64,000 nt of DNA, taken from contig NZ_CP022707.1 of assembly GCF_025340265.1 (NCBI RefSeq), positions 2,294,501-2,358,500 of the forward strand. The letters run 5' to 3'. Source of the stretch: Novosphingobium sp. 9. GTDB lineage: Bacteria; Pseudomonadota; Alphaproteobacteria; Sphingomonadales; Sphingomonadaceae. Both the position numbers and the translations under genes were made by a program. Under the pieces are notes generated by a model. It was not told the DNA's origin. It made no database searches and saw only the letters and a list, made by a program, of their open reading frames with translations. Shown piece after piece: positions 9,415-20,294 of this stretch. How positions within the stretch are numbered: position 1 is the first letter of the stretch; every line of letters begins with the position of its first letter.

Positions 9415-11766
9415 ATGCATGCACCCGTGAACATGCGCGCTTCTGTTTCGCCGAGCCCTTCTAGCTCGCTGCCCTTGCTGGCTGTGGTCGGCCTGACGAC
9501 GCCTGCCGGGCGCGCCGACATCAACGAATGGGGGCGCTTGCGGGCTTTGCAGCACGCCGGTGCCAGCGAGCGCGGAATGCGTCTTGCCATCCAGCTTGCC
9601 GGCGGTTTCGTGGCCGCCGTGCTATCGCTCCACGATGTACACCCGGCCGTTCTGAGCAGCTGGATCGCGGCCTTACTGGCGTCCTTGTGGCTGCTCACCA
9701 AAAAGGCCAGCCATGCTGCCCGTACAGGCGCCCAACCGGTTCCCTTGCCCTCTGCCCTGTTGAACGCGGCGGTCTGGGCGGTGCCGATCCTGGTGACGCC
9801 GCTATTGCTGGGACAGATGCTGGCCTTGAAGCTGTGGTTCGTGATCGCGGTTCTCATGACCGCCTCGGGCTTGCTGTTGCCCGCAGCGCCGCTCGCCGCG
9901 CTGGCGTTCATCATAGTGACAGGCCTTTCCAGCGTCGCCGGCTTCGCCATGGCCCGTGCGTTCGACATGACCGCGATCTCGCTCGCCTTTACGGCTGTGA
10001 TCGCCTTCGGTACGGCGGAGAATGCCCGTCGGTTCCTGTCCGCGCGTATCGCCGAAGCCGGACGCGACGAAAATCAGGAAGTCGTTTCGCTGTTGCTGCG
10101 CGAATTCGAGGACAACAAGGCTGATTGGCTGTGGCAGACCGACATGAACCGCCGTGTTCGCACGGCCTCCCCGCGCTTCGCCTTTGCGCTCGGTCGTCAT
10201 GCCGCTGACACCGAAGGCCTGCCGTTCGTTCAACTGGTATCAGGTTCTGCCTGGGAGACCGGACGCTTCCCCCCCAGCCTCCATGAACTGGCAGAACGAC
10301 TGAAGCATCGCGCACCGTTCTCCAACCTGCTCGTTCGCGTCAACATCGACGAGGAGTGGCGGTGGTGGGAACTTTCCGGAACCCCGCGTTTCGATACGAG
10401 CGGCGCATTCGAAGGTTTTCGCGGCGTCGGCTCGGACGTGACCGAAGCCCGCGAAAGCTCTGAACGAATCGCCTGGATGGCGCGCTACGACACGCTGACC
10501 GGACTGCCCAATCGCACCATGCTGACCGACGCGCTCGCCGAAGCGCTGGCCGATGTCGAACGCTGGAAAACCCGCTGCGCCTTCCTGATGATCGATCTCG
10601 ACCGCTTCAAGGCGGTGAACGATACGCTGGGCCATCACATCGGCGATCAACTGCTGGCCCGCGTTGCCGAGCGACTGAAGGATCTATTGAGCGAGACTGA
10701 GTTGTGCGGGCGCCTCGGCGGCGACGAGTTTGCGATCGTCATGCGCGATGTCCGCGACGATGCGCAAGTGCGCGCGGTTGCCGAAAAGGTCATCGCGCGG
10801 CTCTCGCAGCCTTACGAGGTGGACCGTCACACGCTTTACGTAGGAGCTTCGGTAGGCTCCTCTGTCGGCCCGCGCGACGGGCAGAGCGTGGAAGCGCTGA
10901 TGCGTAACGCCGATCTCGCGCTCTATCGCTCGAAAGGCAAGGGCGGCAATGGGCACTTCACTTACGAACCCGCGCTCCATGTCCAGGCCGAAGAACGACG
11001 ACAGCTGGAATTTGCCCTGCGACAGGCGCTCGACAACAACGAAATGTTCCTGAACTTCCAGCCTGTCGTGGCGGCCAACGAGGAAAATGTCGTCGCTTTC
11101 GAGGCGCTGCTGCGCTGGAACAGCCGCGATCACGGCCTGATTCCGCCGGACCGTTTCATTCCGGTCGCCGAAGAAACACGCCTGATCGTGCCCATCGGTG
11201 AGTGGGTGCTGCGCGAGGCATGTCTTGAGGCGCTGAACTGGCCGGACCATATCCGCGTCGCCGTCAACGTTTCGGGCGAGCAGTTGCTCGCACCCGACTT
11301 CGGCGACACGCTGGTGTCTGTGCTCAGCGAGACCGGCCTTTCCCCGCACCGCCTCGAACTGGAAGTCACCGAAAGCATCTTCCTGCGCGATGCCGTACAG
11401 GCGCAGGCCACACTGGAGCAGGCCATGGCACTGGGTTGCCGGATCGCGCTCGACGATTTCGGCACCGGCTACTCGGCGCTGGGCTATCTGCGCCAGTTGC
11501 GGTTCTCGACGATCAAGGTCGACCGCTCGTTCGTGCGCGGCGTCTCGGACGGCAGTGTCGAAAGCCTGGCGATCATCCGCGCGGTTGTGGCGATGGCGGA
11601 AAGTCTCGAACTCTCCACCACCGCCGAAGGCGTCGAAACCCAGCGGGACCTCGACATGATCCGGGCGCTTGGCTGCCGCAATGTCCAGGGCTTCCTGTTC
11701 GGCCGCCCGATGAGCGCCAGCGACGCCCGCTCGCTGTTCCACACCCAGCAGACCCAGCAGGCCTGA
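9415..11766 (+). CDS. Membrane PAS-GGDEF-EAL cyclic-di-GMP signalling protein
   Basis: A 783-residue inner-membrane protein for turnover of cyclic di-GMP. The N-terminal 190 residues hold several hydrophobic segments, then a PAS-like domain (about residues 235-345), GGDEF (about 350-520) and EAL (about 530-775). The cyclase motif GGDEF (near residue 434) is intact, but I see no RxxD inhibitory site just before it. The phosphodiesterase side is also intact: EALLRW, the Asn of NVSGEQ, DDFGTG and QGFLFGRP. Both activities are therefore possible. The first in-frame start is TTG 9409; ATG 9415 or ATG 9433 could be the real one. Confidence 0.9.
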   Translation: MHAPVNMRASVSPSPSSSLPLLAVVGLTTPAGRADINEWGRLRALQHAGASERGMRLAIQLAGGFVAAVLSLHDVHPAVLSSWIAALLASLWLLTKKASHAARTGAQPVPLPSALLNAAVWAVPILVTPLLLGQMLALKLWFVIAVLMTASGLLLPAAPLAALAFIIVTGLSSVAGFAMARAFDMTAISLAFTAVIAFGTAENARRFLSARIAEAGRDENQEVVSLLLREFEDNKADWLWQTDMNRRVRTASPRFAFALGRHAADTEGLPFVQLVSGSAWETGRFPPSLHELAERLKHRAPFSNLLVRVNIDEEWRWWELSGTPRFDTSGAFEGFRGVGSDVTEARESSERIAWMARYDTLTGLPNRTMLTDALAEALADVERWKTRCAFLMIDLDRFKAVNDTLGHHIGDQLLARVAERLKDLLSETELCGRLGGDEFAIVMRDVRDDAQVRAVAEKVIARLSQPYEVDRHTLYVGASVGSSVGPRDGQSVEALMRNADLALYRSKGKGGNGHFTYEPALHVQAEERRQLEFALRQALDNNEMFLNFQPVVAANEENVVAFEALLRWNSRDHGLIPPDRFIPVAEETRLIVPIGEWVLREACLEALNWPDHIRVAVNVSGEQLLAPDFGDTLVSVLSETGLSPHRLELEVTESIFLRDAVQAQATLEQAMALGCRIALDDFGTGYSALGYLRQLRFSTIKVDRSFVRGVSDGSVESLAIIRAVVAMAESLELSTTAEGVETQRDLDMIRALGCRNVQGFLFGRPMSASDARSLFHTQQTQQA

Positions 11767-11771
11767 CACAC

Positions 11772-11810
11772 AAAAAGGGCCACCTGCAGATTAAGCAGGC
11801 GGCCCTTTTG
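11772..11810. terminator. Bidirectional terminator
   Basis: Arms AAAAAGGGCC and GGCCCTTTTG, with an inner ACCTGC/GCAGG pairing, lie between the convergent GGDEF-EAL and purQ genes. T tracts occur on both strands, so it can serve both. Confidence 0.8.
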
Positions 11811-11832
11811 TCGGTCCGGAAACAAGCCTCGA

Positions 11833-12510
11833 TCAGGCCTCTATCAGACCCCGGATCGCGCTTTCGAACAGCGCGCGGCCATCGGTGCCACCATGGGTGC
11901 TCTCGATCGCGCGTTCGGGGTGCGGCATCATGCCCAGAACATTGCCTGCCTCGTTGAGGACACCGGCAATGCCGCGCGCCGAACCGTTGACCTGCTCGGC
12001 ATAGCGGAACGCCACGCGGCCCTCGCCTTCGAGGCGGTCCAGCGTCTCGGCATCGGCGTGGTAGTTGCCATCGTGGTGCGCGACGGGAATCGAGATTTCC
12101 TGGCCCTGCGCGTAACCGGCGGTGAACAGCGACTGGTTGTTCTCGACCGTCAGCTTCACATCGCGGCACACGAAGCGGATCACCGAGTTGCGCAGCAGAG
12201 CGCCCGGCAGCAAACCGCTTTCGGTCAGCACCTGGAAGCCATTGCACACCCCGAGCACCGGCACGCCTCGGTTCGCCGCCGCGATCACGGCCTGCATGAC
12301 CGGCGAGCGCGAGGCAATTGCCCCGCAGCGCAGGTAATCGCCATAGGAGAACCCGCCCGGCAGCGCGATGAAGTCCAGACCCTCGGGAAGCTCGGCATCG
12401 CCGTGCCACACGCGGTGCGGCGCGGTGCCGGAGACCTTCTCCAGCGCCGTCGCCATGTCGCGGTCGCAGTTGGAGCCGGGAAAGGTGATGACGGCGGAGG
12501 TGAAGCTCAT
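11833..12510 (-). CDS. purQ: Phosphoribosylformylglycinamidine synthase, glutaminase subunit
   Basis: A 225-residue class I glutamine amidotransferase that feeds ammonia to PurL in the FGAM synthase complex (PurLQS), step four of purine synthesis. The nucleophile Cys is in LGVCNGFQ and the His in PHPERA. The start at 12510 gives the family opening [18 protein letters not shown]. Its ATG overlaps the purS stop by 4 bases, so the two are translationally coupled. Confidence 0.96.
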   Translation of the reverse strand: MSFTSAVITFPGSNCDRDMATALEKVSGTAPHRVWHGDAELPEGLDFIALPGGFSYGDYLRCGAIASRSPVMQAVIAAANRGVPVLGVCNGFQVLTESGLLPGALLRNSVIRFVCRDVKLTVENNQSLFTAGYAQGQEISIPVAHHDGNYHADAETLDRLEGEGRVAFRYAEQVNGSARGIAGVLNEAGNVLGMMPHPERAIESTHGGTDGRALFESAIRGLIEA

Positions 12511-12743
12511 GCGGCGACCTTCTCGATGCGGTAGTTCTCGATCACCATGTTGGCGAGCAGCTTGCGGCACATGTCGTCGAGCGCCTCGTCGGTGACGCTT
12601 TCGGCGACGTCCAGCTCGAACAGGCGGCCGGCGCGCACGTCATTGACGCCCGCAAAGCCCAGACCTTCGAGCGAGTGGTGGATCGCACGACCCTGAGGAT
12701 CGAGGACGCCGGGCTTGAGGCTGACGTGGACGCGGATTTTCAT
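12507..12743 (-). CDS. purS: Phosphoribosylformylglycinamidine synthase subunit PurS
   Basis: A 78-residue small subunit that bridges PurQ and PurL in the split FGAM synthase complex. The opening [18 protein letters not shown] and the C-terminal ENYRIEKV are typical of PurS. It comes first in the purS-purQ pair. PurL is not in this window. Confidence 0.95.
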   Translation of the reverse strand: MKIRVHVSLKPGVLDPQGRAIHHSLEGLGFAGVNDVRAGRLFELDVAESVTDEALDDMCRKLLANMVIENYRIEKVAA

Positions 12744-12982
12744 CGCATGGCCTTTCGCATGATGCGCAAACTTTCAGAAGCGCAAACTTCGGACCGGATC
12801 GACATGATCCGACAGATTCGTTCAAGTGCGCCTATGACTCGCCACGCGCGCCGGGGCAAGACGCTCCTGCCCGTTCTTTCCCGTCTGAACGCATGATCGC
12901 CCTCGATTACCATCTTGCAGGCGTGGTTGACGCCCCTTCCCTGCTCGAGCACCTCGAACTTCGACAACAGGCAGGGACGATA

Positions 12983-14077
12983 ATGTTCAGCGAAGAAGAT
13001 CTGCAATCGGCCGTTGCGGCAGGCGTGATGGACGCCGGGACCGCACAGGCGTTTCGCGACCACGTTTCCGCACGGCCTGCGATTCCCGCCATGGCAGACG
13101 AGGAGAACATCCGCCTCGTCACCGGGTTCAACGACATTTTCGTCACGATTGCCTGCCTGCTCGTGATCTTCTCCGGCGTCTATGTCGGCGGTGGGGATCG
13201 TCTGTGGATCGGTGGTCTGGTGGTCGCCGTAGTCAGTTGGCTGATGGCCGAGATCTTCACCCGCAAGCGCCGCATGGCGCTGCCCTCGATCGTGGTGCTG
13301 GTCGCTTTCGTGGGCGGCCTCGGCATGTTCGTCTCCGGCCTTGCCATGCTGGCGCTGCCCGAACATCCCGTCACCGAAAGCTATACATACCAAGGCCATG
13401 TCAACAGCTGGACGCATTACGAGCGTTGGCCCTGGCAGATCTCGCTGATCGCCGCCGCCGGAGCAGTCGCCAGCATGATCGGCGCCATCGCCCACTGGAA
13501 GCGTTTCCGCGTGCCGATCACTGTTGCCGCAGGAACCGCGGCGCTGGCGCTGCTGCTGCTCGCACTGCTGGCATGGGCGACGGGGCTGGAACTGAAGACC
13601 AACCCGGTCCTCGCCCCGGCTGCGCTCGTCTGCGGGATCGCGGTATTCGCCTTCGCCATGCGCTGGGACCTGTCGGACCGGACGCGCGTGACCCAACGTG
13701 CGGACATCGCCTTCTGGCTCCACCTGCTGGCCGCCCCGCTGATCGCGCACCCGCTGTTCTACTGGCTGCATGTGCTCGACTACACCAACCTGTCGACGCT
13801 CAACGCGGTCGGAGTGCTCACCATCTACGCGCTGTTTGCGTTGATCGCGCTGATCGTGGACCGCCGGGCGCTGCTGGTCTCGGCGCTGCTCTATGTGCTG
13901 GTCGCGCTGAACAGCGTGTTACAGCATCTCCACGGTATCGAGATGAACCTCGCGATCTCCACACTGGCCATCGGCTGCACGCTGCTGGCGCTGTCGATCC
14001 TGTGGGCGCCGCTCCGCCGGATCGTGTTGAAGCCCCTGCCTGCATCGTGGCGCGACCGACTGCCGCCTGCAGGGTAA
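12983..14077 (+). CDS. Multi-pass membrane protein, DUF2157-like
   Basis: A 364-residue protein with a short soluble N-terminus (about 60 residues) followed by roughly ten hydrophobic segments to the C-terminus. The layout resembles DUF2157 proteins, whose function is unknown. I chose ATG 12983 because AGGGAC lies 7 bases upstream; an in-frame ATG at 12893 would add 30 residues. The next gene starts 7 bases after its stop. Confidence 0.65.
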   Translation: MFSEEDLQSAVAAGVMDAGTAQAFRDHVSARPAIPAMADEENIRLVTGFNDIFVTIACLLVIFSGVYVGGGDRLWIGGLVVAVVSWLMAEIFTRKRRMALPSIVVLVAFVGGLGMFVSGLAMLALPEHPVTESYTYQGHVNSWTHYERWPWQISLIAAAGAVASMIGAIAHWKRFRVPITVAAGTAALALLLLALLAWATGLELKTNPVLAPAALVCGIAVFAFAMRWDLSDRTRVTQRADIAFWLHLLAAPLIAHPLFYWLHVLDYTNLSTLNAVGVLTIYALFALIALIVDRRALLVSALLYVLVALNSVLQHLHGIEMNLAISTLAIGCTLLALSILWAPLRRIVLKPLPASWRDRLPPAG

Positions 14078-14084
14078 CCGCCGA

Positions 14085-14459
14085 ATGTTCTGGGAAGCAC
14101 ACCCATGGAAATCGGGATTTCTACGATCCCGTGCCATGAAAAGGGGATTTCGCGAACGCGCGAAATGGCCGCTTATCTGGCAGCATGCCGAGGCAGAGAA
14201 CTGGCCGGCGATGCAGGCCTTAGGAGACGACCACGATTGGGCGCGAAAGACGGGCGCTGGATTCGTCGCCGAACAGGGCAAGGAGCGCCTGTTCCTGATC
14301 GACCGGGACTGGTTCGGATGGCCTGATCCACCTCAATGGGGGCTGGCTTCGGTTGATACAGTTACCGAAACGTGGAACTTGTGGGGCAATTTCTCGGATT
14401 TACCCGCCGCTTGGACTGTTCCCGATCCCTTGTACGGGCCGGAGCAGTCCTCGCCCTAA
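14085..14459 (+). CDS. Uncharacterised tryptophan-rich protein
   Basis: A 124-residue soluble protein with about ten tryptophans and no signal peptide. I recognise no family. It begins 7 bases after the DUF2157-like gene, so they may share a transcript. ATG 14136 is an alternative start that removes a basic N-terminal segment. Its last 4 bases overlap the end of the convergent DUF2794 gene. Confidence 0.55.
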   Translation: MFWEAHPWKSGFLRSRAMKRGFRERAKWPLIWQHAEAENWPAMQALGDDHDWARKTGAGFVAEQGKERLFLIDRDWFGWPDPPQWGLASVDTVTETWNLWGNFSDLPAAWTVPDPLYGPEQSSP

Positions 14460-14818
14460 TCCTCGACTACCTTCAGTAGCTTGCGCTCCAGAGGGCTTAG
14501 GACGTTGGCCAGCTCGTGGCCGCGCTTGAGGATCTGTCCGGCCTCGCCGAACAGCGTCCACATGCCCTGCTTGCCGCGCAGGGCCGGGCGCTTTTCCACG
14601 CGGGCCTGCGGACGCTCGGCGGCGCGGCGAAAGGCCGAAAAGTGGGCCGCATCCTTGTCGAAATCCATCGCATAGTCGCGCCACAGACCGGCGGCGACCA
14701 TACGGCCATAGAGATCGAGAATACGCTGGAGTTCCATGCGATCGAAACCGATCTGCAAGGGTACGCGCGGCGGAAAGGGAACGACGCTGGCGCTAGGTCC
14801 TGCGGGGCCGGAAACCAT
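14456..14818 (-). CDS. DUF2794 domain protein
   Basis: A 120-residue alphaproteobacterial protein of unknown function. The segment FDRMELQRILDLYGRMVAAG followed by WRDYAMDF and LKRGHELANVL matches my memory of DUF2794. It starts 5 bases after the cysE stop on the same strand, so it is probably in one operon with cysE. Confidence 0.7.
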   Translation of the reverse strand: MVSGPAGPSASVVPFPPRVPLQIGFDRMELQRILDLYGRMVAAGLWRDYAMDFDKDAAHFSAFRRAAERPQARVEKRPALRGKQGMWTLFGEAGQILKRGHELANVLSPLERKLLKVVED

Positions 14819-14823
14819 CGACC

Positions 14824-15540
14824 TCAGGCGTTCTTGTGGACGAGTTGCTCGACCGGCACGGCCTCGGCCTGCTCAAGGGCACGCTCGCTGACCAGCGCCT
14901 CTACTTGACGGCGCAGCGCCTCGACCTGCTCTTCCAGTTCGTCAACGCGCTGGTTCGGTGCAGGCTCGCACGGCTCCTTGCAGGGCGTGCCGTAAGGCAT
15001 GAATTCGCGCGCATAGGTTTCTGCGGCAACGAGCGTGGAGCGCGCCTTGACGCCGATCATCGTGGCGCCTTCGGGCACGTTCTCGGTCACGACCGCGCTG
15101 GCGCCGATGCGCGCGCGGCGACCGATGGTGACAGGGCCGATGATCTGCGCGCCCGAACCGACGATCACGTTGTCCTCCAGCGTCGGGTGGCGCTTGCCGC
15201 CCTTGCCGTTGGTGGGGTTCGAGCCGCCCAGCGTCACGCACTGGTAGATCGTGACGTTATCGCCGATATGCGCCGTCTCACCGATTACGGTAAAACCGTG
15301 ATCGATGAAGAAGTTACGCCCAATCGTCGCGCCAGGATGAATGTCGATCGCGGTCATAAAGCGCGAGAAGTGGTTCACCGCGCGGGCAGCGAAGAACAGG
15401 TCTGCCAGAAACAAGCGGTGCGCGATCTTGTGGAAGAACAGCGCCCACACGCCCGGATAGAGCAGCACTTCCCAACGCGAACGCGGCGCGGGATCGCGCG
15501 CGACGACGGAGTCGAGATAGCGGGTCAGATTACCGAACAT
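14824..15540 (-). CDS. cysE: Serine O-acetyltransferase
   Basis: A 238-residue enzyme making O-acetylserine for cysteine synthesis. The left-handed beta-helix core has hexapeptide repeats and the conserved DIHPGATIG, FIDHGFTVIGET and GGKRHPTLEDNV segments. The short N-terminus (EpsC-type) lacks the long helical domain of E. coli CysE. The C-terminal 45 residues look like a coiled coil and end in KNA, without the terminal Ile that usually docks into CysK, so a cysteine synthase complex is uncertain. Confidence 0.92.
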   Translation of the reverse strand: MFGNLTRYLDSVVARDPAPRSRWEVLLYPGVWALFFHKIAHRLFLADLFFAARAVNHFSRFMTAIDIHPGATIGRNFFIDHGFTVIGETAHIGDNVTIYQCVTLGGSNPTNGKGGKRHPTLEDNVIVGSGAQIIGPVTIGRRARIGASAVVTENVPEGATMIGVKARSTLVAAETYAREFMPYGTPCKEPCEPAPNQRVDELEEQVEALRRQVEALVSERALEQAEAVPVEQLVHKNA

Positions 15541-15624
15541 GGCGCAAGACTCCCATCAAACCATCATTTTGGCAAGCCCGAGCCGGAATCGGCTGAACGA
15601 GCACACGGCCCTCATGCCGCCGGT

Positions 15625-16236
15625 TCATCCCTGCCCCCGCACTTCAGCCAGCGCGTCGCGCAGGATCGATTGTGTGGGCGGCTGCTTGCGCTCCAGACTG
15701 AGCCGGTCGATCACCTCGACAAGCTGCCTGGCGCCCAGATGGCTACGCTCGGCCCGTCCTGCAAGGTAGGCGGTAGAGGCATGATCGAGCGCGAGGCCGC
15801 GCGCTTCGGCGTGGACCTCGATCAGATCGGCCAGCATCTCGTCGTCGGGCGCGCCGATCTGGAGTTGCAGCGCCGCGCCGAGACGCGAGCGCAAGTCCGG
15901 CAGCTTGACGTTCCAGTGGCCCTCGCCCGCACCGTAAAGCTCGGCCGAAACGATCAGCAGCGGACGTCCGCTTTCCTGCGCACGGTTCCACGCATGGAAC
16001 ACCGCATCTTCGGGAACATCGGGCGCATCGTCGATGGCATCGCCCTGCCCGCTCTCGACGAACCAGCGCGCCAGCAGCGACTTGCCCGAGGCGACCGGGC
16101 CGCTGAGCATCGCCGTACGGAACGGCCAATGCTCGGCCCGCATCATCGAATCGACCGCCTCGATATTGGCGGCACCCACGACGATGCGCGTCGGCTGGTC
16201 GGCCCCGGTGGGCAGCGGAAGGGGTATCTGTCGCAT
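15625..16236 (-). CDS. hdaA: DnaA-related regulator of replication initiation, HdaA-like
   Basis: A 203-residue AAA+ protein homologous to the ATPase domain of DnaA. Hda/HdaA works with the DNA-loaded sliding clamp to make DnaA hydrolyse ATP and so limits initiation. The N-terminus MRQIPLPLP matches the clamp-binding QxxLPL motif, and a Walker A loop GPVASGKS follows at about residue 47. The DnaA DNA-binding domain is absent, as expected. The start at 16236 places the clamp motif at the very N-terminus. It follows the next gene by 37 bases. Confidence 0.82.
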   Translation of the reverse strand: MRQIPLPLPTGADQPTRIVVGAANIEAVDSMMRAEHWPFRTAMLSGPVASGKSLLARWFVESGQGDAIDDAPDVPEDAVFHAWNRAQESGRPLLIVSAELYGAGEGHWNVKLPDLRSRLGAALQLQIGAPDDEMLADLIEVHAEARGLALDHASTAYLAGRAERSHLGARQLVEVIDRLSLERKQPPTQSILRDALAEVRGQG

Positions 16237-16273
16237 GACGAAGAGGAAACGCCGGAAATAGCCTTGCGGTGCC

Positions 16274-17599
16274 CTAGCGCGAGATGCGCAGGATACCGCC
16301 GCTTCCGGCGACCTTCCAACCACGCGCGCGAAGGCCAGCGGCAATACGCTCCTCGCCGCCTTCTGCGGTCACGCGCATCACCGAAGTGCCGCCCATAGCA
16401 AGGCTGCTCATCGTGGCCGACTGCACGCCCTGCACGCCGCGAACGGCAGACAGCGCGGCATCGACCGCGCCCGCGTCCGGCGAAGGGAACTGGACCGAGA
16501 CAGTCGCGGTCGGCACGGAAATCGTCACTTCGGGCGTGATGACCGGTGGCGCAGAAGGCGTGATCGCAATCGGCGGCGCGGTCATATCACCGCCCACCGC
16601 CGCACTGCCGCCCGGCATCAGCTTGGTCTTGAGTTCGGCGAAGGCCTTGTCGAGCGCCAGCGTGCTGCTCATCAGCGTGGGATCGGGGCGCAAGCGGCCG
16701 TCGATCAGCGCCTGACGATAGATACCGTCGATGCGCGAAACGGCCTGCGCCAGCATGGCGGGCAGCGCATCATCGTCCAGCGCGGTCATCTCGAAGCTGC
16801 CAAGACTGGTATCGTCCGGGCCGAAGCGCGCCGTGAACGTGCCGTGGACCGGGCCACCCGGCCACTCGCGCGTCAGGTGCGCGACCGGGATCACCACGTC
16901 GGCGGCGGAAAACTGATCGAGCACGGTGCGCCACCACAGGCGACTGCGCCGCCCGGACTGTCCTGCCGTCAGGATCAGCGATTCGCCACCCGAACCGACC
17001 GGACGGACATAGTCCACCGGGCTCTGCGAGGTCTGGAACTCGGCCCAGGCGCGCTGCCATGCGCCGCGCACCTCGAAGACCTGCCGCACGCCGCCCGAAT
17101 CGAGCACCGGCAACACCAGCATCGGGGCCGAGCGCGAGACCGGCCCGCTGGAGCCGACGAACTGCCCGGCCTTGGCCTTGTCGAAGATCACGCCCAGCGT
17201 TGCGATATAACGATGCGGGCCGACCTGCTCCTGCTGGATGACCACCGAGGAAACCATGGCATCGATCGATTCGACCGGCATCGCCGGGCCGCCGATCTGC
17301 TTCCAGGCGAGCTGTTCAGCCTGTTTCCATCCGGCCTGACGCGCGTCTTCGCCGGTCTTGCCGGTGACGTCTACCTTGATGTTGTTGACCTGAATGTCTT
17401 CGGAATTGGCCAGCGGCGCGATCCCGCGATCGCCCTCGATCTGCGCAAGGAGCTGCGAGCCCCCCACGACACCGAGCGCCAATACGCCCGCACCGCCCAG
17501 CGCCAGCGCGACTCCGCGTCCGCTGCCGAAGCGCTTGCGGGAAGCGCCCGCTCCGTTGCGACCAAGCCGCCGGAATGTCCTGTAAAAGGTGTCTGCCAT
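16274..17599 (-). CDS. Membrane-anchored envelope protein, possibly DUF2066-like
   Basis: A 441-residue protein with one N-terminal hydrophobic helix (about residues 28-50) after a basic segment, so it is probably anchored with its bulk outside the cytoplasm. The middle contains an [15 protein letters not shown] segment like DUF2066 proteins. The C-terminal 80 residues form a small HMA-like or secretin-like domain. The start at 17599 was chosen over 17716 because the extra residues lack sense. It is probably co-transcribed with hdaA and is divergent from purM. No function is assigned. Confidence 0.55.
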   Translation of the reverse strand: MADTFYRTFRRLGRNGAGASRKRFGSGRGVALALGGAGVLALGVVGGSQLLAQIEGDRGIAPLANSEDIQVNNIKVDVTGKTGEDARQAGWKQAEQLAWKQIGGPAMPVESIDAMVSSVVIQQEQVGPHRYIATLGVIFDKAKAGQFVGSSGPVSRSAPMLVLPVLDSGGVRQVFEVRGAWQRAWAEFQTSQSPVDYVRPVGSGGESLILTAGQSGRRSRLWWRTVLDQFSAADVVIPVAHLTREWPGGPVHGTFTARFGPDDTSLGSFEMTALDDDALPAMLAQAVSRIDGIYRQALIDGRLRPDPTLMSSTLALDKAFAELKTKLMPGGSAAVGGDMTAPPIAITPSAPPVITPEVTISVPTATVSVQFPSPDAGAVDAALSAVRGVQGVQSATMSSLAMGGTSVMRVTAEGGEERIAAGLRARGWKVAGSGGILRISR

Positions 17600-17785
17600 G
17601 TGCAATCCGGCTGGCCTTGTGGCCGATGCCCGGAGAATTTCCAAGCCGGAATTGTCCACGCTATCCACACCCCAACACTTCGGCGCAAGGCAGCCCTTTT
17701 CCTCCAACCAGTTCAATATTACCGCACAAGCCTCATTTATCCGGTTCGTCTTGATCCGCGCCCCAATGCAGCTTATGCGCGCGCC

Positions 17786-18889
17786 ATGTCAGACGAAGCC
17801 CCCGCAAAGAGCTATTCCTACGAGCAGGCCGGCGTGTCGATCGCTGCCGGCAACGCGCTGGTCAAGGCCATCGGTCCGCTCGCCAAGTCCACCGCGCGCC
17901 CTGGCGCCGATGCCGAACTCGGCGGTTTCGGAGGCTTCTTCGATCCCCGCGCGGCCGGTTACAAGGACCCGCTGCTGGTCGCCGCGAACGACGGTGTGGG
18001 CACCAAGGTCAAGCTCGCGATCGACTTCGATCGCCACGATCACATCGGCATCGACCTTGTCGCCATGTGCGTGAACGACCTTATCGTGCAGGGCGCAGAG
18101 CCGCTGTTCTTCCTCGACTATTTCGCCACCGGCAAGCTGGAGAACGGCGTCGCCACGCGCGTCGTCGCGGGTATTGCCGAGGGCTGCAAGATTTCCGGCT
18201 GCGCGCTGATCGGTGGCGAGACTGCCGAGATGCCGGGCATGTATGCCGCTGGCGACTATGATCTTGCCGGTTTCTGCGTCGGCGCGGTCGAGCGCGGCGA
18301 GCAGTTGACCGGTGACAAGGTGGCCGCAGGCGACGTGCTGCTGGGCCTTGCCTCCTCGGGCGTACACTCGAACGGCTACTCGCTGGTGCGCCGTCTTGCC
18401 GAGGACAAGGGCTGGAAGCTAGACCGCCCGGCCCTGTTCGATCAGGACGTGCTGCTGATCGACGCACTGATCGCGCCCACGCGCATCTATGTGAAGAGCC
18501 TGCTGCCGCTGGTCCGCTCGGGCCGCATCCATGCCCTCGCCCACATTACCGGCGGCGGCCTGCTGGAGAACATCCCGCGCGTCCTGCCCGAAGGCCTTCG
18601 GGCGCATGTCGATGTCGACAGCTGGGAGCAGCCGCGCCTGATGGCGTTCCTGCAGGCGCAGGGCAACATCGAGCCGGCAGAGATGGCCCGCACCTTCAAC
18701 TGCGGCATCGGCATGGTGCTGGCCGTTTCGGCCGACGAAGTGGCCGGCGTTACCGAAGCGCTTGAAGCGGCGGGCGAGACCGTCCATCGCATCGGCGAGA
18801 TCCGCGAAGGCCAGCGCGGCTGCACGGTGACGGGCAGCGCGGCAGTCTGGAGCGCACGCGCCGCCTGGGAAGCCGGGCACGACGCATAA
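17786..18889 (+). CDS. purM: Phosphoribosylformylglycinamidine cyclo-ligase
   Basis: A 367-residue AIR synthetase, step five of purine synthesis. The glycine-rich [12 protein letters not shown] and [11 protein letters not shown] segments and the C-terminal [11 protein letters not shown] are PurM signatures. The ATG at 17786 gives the typical [13 protein letters not shown] opening. No convincing ribosome binding site is seen. Read-through upstream in the same frame is non-coding. Confidence 0.96.
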   Translation: MSDEAPAKSYSYEQAGVSIAAGNALVKAIGPLAKSTARPGADAELGGFGGFFDPRAAGYKDPLLVAANDGVGTKVKLAIDFDRHDHIGIDLVAMCVNDLIVQGAEPLFFLDYFATGKLENGVATRVVAGIAEGCKISGCALIGGETAEMPGMYAAGDYDLAGFCVGAVERGEQLTGDKVAAGDVLLGLASSGVHSNGYSLVRRLAEDKGWKLDRPALFDQDVLLIDALIAPTRIYVKSLLPLVRSGRIHALAHITGGGLLENIPRVLPEGLRAHVDVDSWEQPRLMAFLQAQGNIEPAEMARTFNCGIGMVLAVSADEVAGVTEALEAAGETVHRIGEIREGQRGCTVTGSAAVWSARAAWEAGHDA

Positions 18890-18923
18890 GGCCTTACGGC
18901 TTCTTTCCGGGCCTGAAATTCAG

Positions 18924-18961
18924 CGGCGCCGGACCTTGATCACGATCAGGGTCCGGCGCCG
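18924..18961 (+). terminator. Terminator after purM
   Basis: Hairpin with 12-base arms (CGGCGCCGGACC and GGTCCGGCGCCG) and a 14-base loop, followed by TTTT. It ends before the convergent permease gene. Confidence 0.75.
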
Positions 18962-18998
18962 TTTTGCATGGGGAACGCGATGAGCTTGCGCCAGCGGC

Positions 18999-20113
18999 TC
19001 AATCCGGCGGCGCGGAAGCGGGGTCTTCAGCCTCGCTCTCACGCGAGTGGCGGCGGGGAATGCCTTCGATATCCTCGCCCAGCGTGTCGCGCAGATAGAA
19101 CTCGCGCACCGCCACGAAGGCAACGATCAGAAGTGCCCCTGCGAAGAACACCCCGTAAGGTCCGAAGACGAGGCCAACGCCCAGAATCGTGAACAGCGTC
19201 AGCGCAGGCGGGATCGAGACAACCTGCCGGTTGACCACCGGCGTCAGCGCCCAGCCCTCGATCACCCTTACTGCCAGATAGGCGACCAGCGTGCGCCACA
19301 GCACATCGCCGCCCGCCGCAGCGGCAAGGCCTATCGCGGGGAGCATGGCGATGGCCGGGCCGACATAGGGCACGAACTCGCTGAGCCTCCGAGCAGCCCC
19401 AGCGAGGCCCACGATTCGAGCCCTGCGAACCACAGCGATCCGCCGATCACCACCGCCATGAACGTCATCGAGATCAGCTTGGCCTTGAGCCAGAGCCGCA
19501 GCGCGCCCGCGATCTGATCAAGCGCCCGCTCCATCGTCTCGCGCGCAGGCTTTGGCGTCATCAGCACGATGCCGCGCCGATACGGCCCCGGATTGCCTGC
19601 GATGAACAGCGCGCCGACGATCACGATCACGAAATTGAGCATGACCTCGCCCGCGCCGGTCACAAGGTCGCTCAGGCGCGTGGCGATGGTGCTGCCGCCG
19701 GTCGCGACGCGGAAGGCCTGCACCACGGCGGCGCCCACCGGACTGACCGACAAGCCATCCTCGATCTTCGCAATCGTGCCCGGCAGATTACCCAGCATGC
19801 CCGCCAATTCGCTACCGAACTGGACGGTCAGCAGGTAGCCGATGGCGCCGAACAGCGCGAGGACCATCAGGGTGCCGAAGCCCAGCGCAAGCGGCCAGTT
19901 CTTCAGACCCAGCCGTTGCAGCAGCCGCGCGGCGCTGCGGAACATGACCGCGCCCAGCACCGAGCCGAACGCCAGCAGTAGCAGGTTGCCCGCTCGCCAC
20001 AGCAGCGCCAGCGCGAGGACGACAAGTACCAGCCAGCCGAGCCTTCGCAGGAACGGCAGGTCTTCCTCGCGCGGGCGAACGGCGCGCGCATCAGCGATGC
20101 GCCTCCAAGGCGG
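18999..20113 (-). CDS. AI-2E-type permease family protein, frameshifted in this sequence
   Basis: A membrane protein of the AI-2E transporter (TqsA/PerM) family, about 370 residues, with helices throughout and the family segment LSEFVPYVGPAIAMLPA. The frame breaks near 19383: adding one G to the GGAGGCTC context restores GLLGGLSEFVPY. The N-terminus is also unclear. The frame is open to a stop near 20114, but the first GTG is at 19960, after the first hydrophobic segment, and no ATG lies upstream. Either an unusual start or a second sequence error is likely. The cargo of this family is usually unknown. Confidence 0.7.
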
Positions 20114-20294
20114 TCAACCGTGCGGCAGGAGTTGCCCGGCGCGGCGGGAACGCATAGGGAGCCCGGATTGCGGAAGCGCGGTGTGCGCGGCTGGATCGGA
20201 GGAAACGCATCGCCATGGCAAACGTACGGGTAACGGTGCTGTTCCGTGTCTGCAATCCGATAAGCTGCAGCGCAACAGGCTGTGAGGTGATCGC

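Noticed and set aside
14836..16398. Long plus-strand frame opposite cysE and hdaA
   Set aside because: High-GC shadow frame; the minus strand has clear domain matches.
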